Part shown: one piece after another, positions 6,200 through 6,325 of the stretch
Position numbering within the stretch: position 1 is the first letter of the stretch
Layout: each line of letters begins with the position of its first letter
DNA from: Deltaproteobacteria bacterium
GTDB taxonomy: Bacteria; Desulfobacterota; DSM-4660; Desulfatiglandales; Desulfatiglandaceae
Assembly: GCA_021159525.1 (NCBI GenBank)
Contig: JAGHEC010000294.1
Coordinates: forward strand, 1 to 6,325
Direction: 5' to 3'
DNA: 6,325 nt
Translations under genes and position numbers: made by a program
The notes under the pieces: generated by a model
What the model saw: the letters and a program-made list of their open reading frames with translations, nothing else
Database searches by the model: none
What the model was told of the DNA's origin: nothing

Positions 6200-6314
6200 G
6201 TATCACCTCAATAATTAGGGGGATAACTGCGAACCTGGTGCCGGGGCAGAAGAATTTTTCTTCCGCTCCGGGCCTCCGGGCCGGTCTCTTGAGTGACTTA
6301 TCTGCGGGGGACAC
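6200..6314 (-). repeat. 115-bp dispersed repeat, copy 2
   Basis: The reverse complement of this segment aligns without gaps to 2524-2638 with 100 of 115 identities. It fills most of the 141 bp between the gldG-like start and the right edge. The far boundary is uncertain because only 11 bp remain beyond it. It contains a strong hairpin absent from copy 1 (6241-6271). In the minus orientation it would be transcribed in the leader of the gldG-like gene if transcription comes from further right. Confidence 0.85.
6241..6271. repeat. Hairpin inside repeat copy 2
   Basis: Fourteen-nt arms surround a 3-nt loop, with 12 of 14 positions Watson-Crick paired. The inner part is a perfect GAAGAA-TTT-TTCTTC (6249-6263) and the outer part pairs CCGGGGC with GCTCCGG apart from one position. 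No T-tract follows on either strand, so it is not an obvious terminator. Confidence 0.65.
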
Positions 6315-6325
6315 CCGCCTGCCAA

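Noticed and set aside
6054..6314. Possible small protein starting with GTG in repeat copy 2 (and the same frame in copy 1)
   Set aside because: Differences between the copies are evenly spread over codon positions, the two frames diverge right after the repeat, and the copy 2 frame runs into the gldG-like gene out of frame.
1..6325. CRISPR array, tRNA, rRNA or transposase gene
   Set aside because: No regularly spaced repeats, RNA gene signatures or transposase motifs were seen on either strand.

Overview
All supportable genes lie on the minus strand, so transcription runs from right to left. The gene content is a gliding-type ABC accessory protein next to a DUF4340 protein, a single-domain cold-shock protein, and a DinG/YoaA-type helicase followed by a Nudix hydrolase. 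GC-rich coding DNA, ATGA-coupled genes and AGGAGG-type ribosome sites suggest a Gram-negative bacterium, perhaps a Desulfobacterota/deltaproteobacterium. That placement is an inference from overall character; the window has no marker gene.

Layout in transcription order. The right edge (6185-6325) has no gene but holds copy 2 of a 115-bp repeat. Next come a GldG-like membrane-anchored ABC auxiliary protein (4301-6184) and a DUF4340 protein (3177-4304), which overlap by 4 bp (ATGA) and so are translationally coupled. The ABC ATPase and permease expected with them are not visible and may lie beyond the right edge. A stand-alone cold-shock gene (2774-2974) follows. It has a perfect TATAAT box, a predicted leader of about 125 nt, a TTG start behind a near-perfect Shine-Dalgarno, and a strong intrinsic terminator.

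A 505-bp gene-free stretch (2269-2773) contains that terminator, a second palindrome, repeat copy 1 and the probable leader of the next unit. That unit is a DinG/YoaA-family Fe-S DNA helicase (316-2268) followed 13 bp later by a Nudix hydrolase that runs off the left edge.

Functionally there are three separate themes: an envelope ABC-type complex of unknown substrate (GldG + DUF4340), a cold-shock RNA/DNA chaperone, and a DNA-repair helicase with a nucleotide-sugar or ADP-ribose type hydrolase. No new defence or mobile system is evident. The main unexplained structure is the 115-bp element, present as two inverted, gap-free copies at about 87% identity (100/115). They bracket the envelope and cold-shock genes, and one copy ends just before the gldG-like ribosome site.
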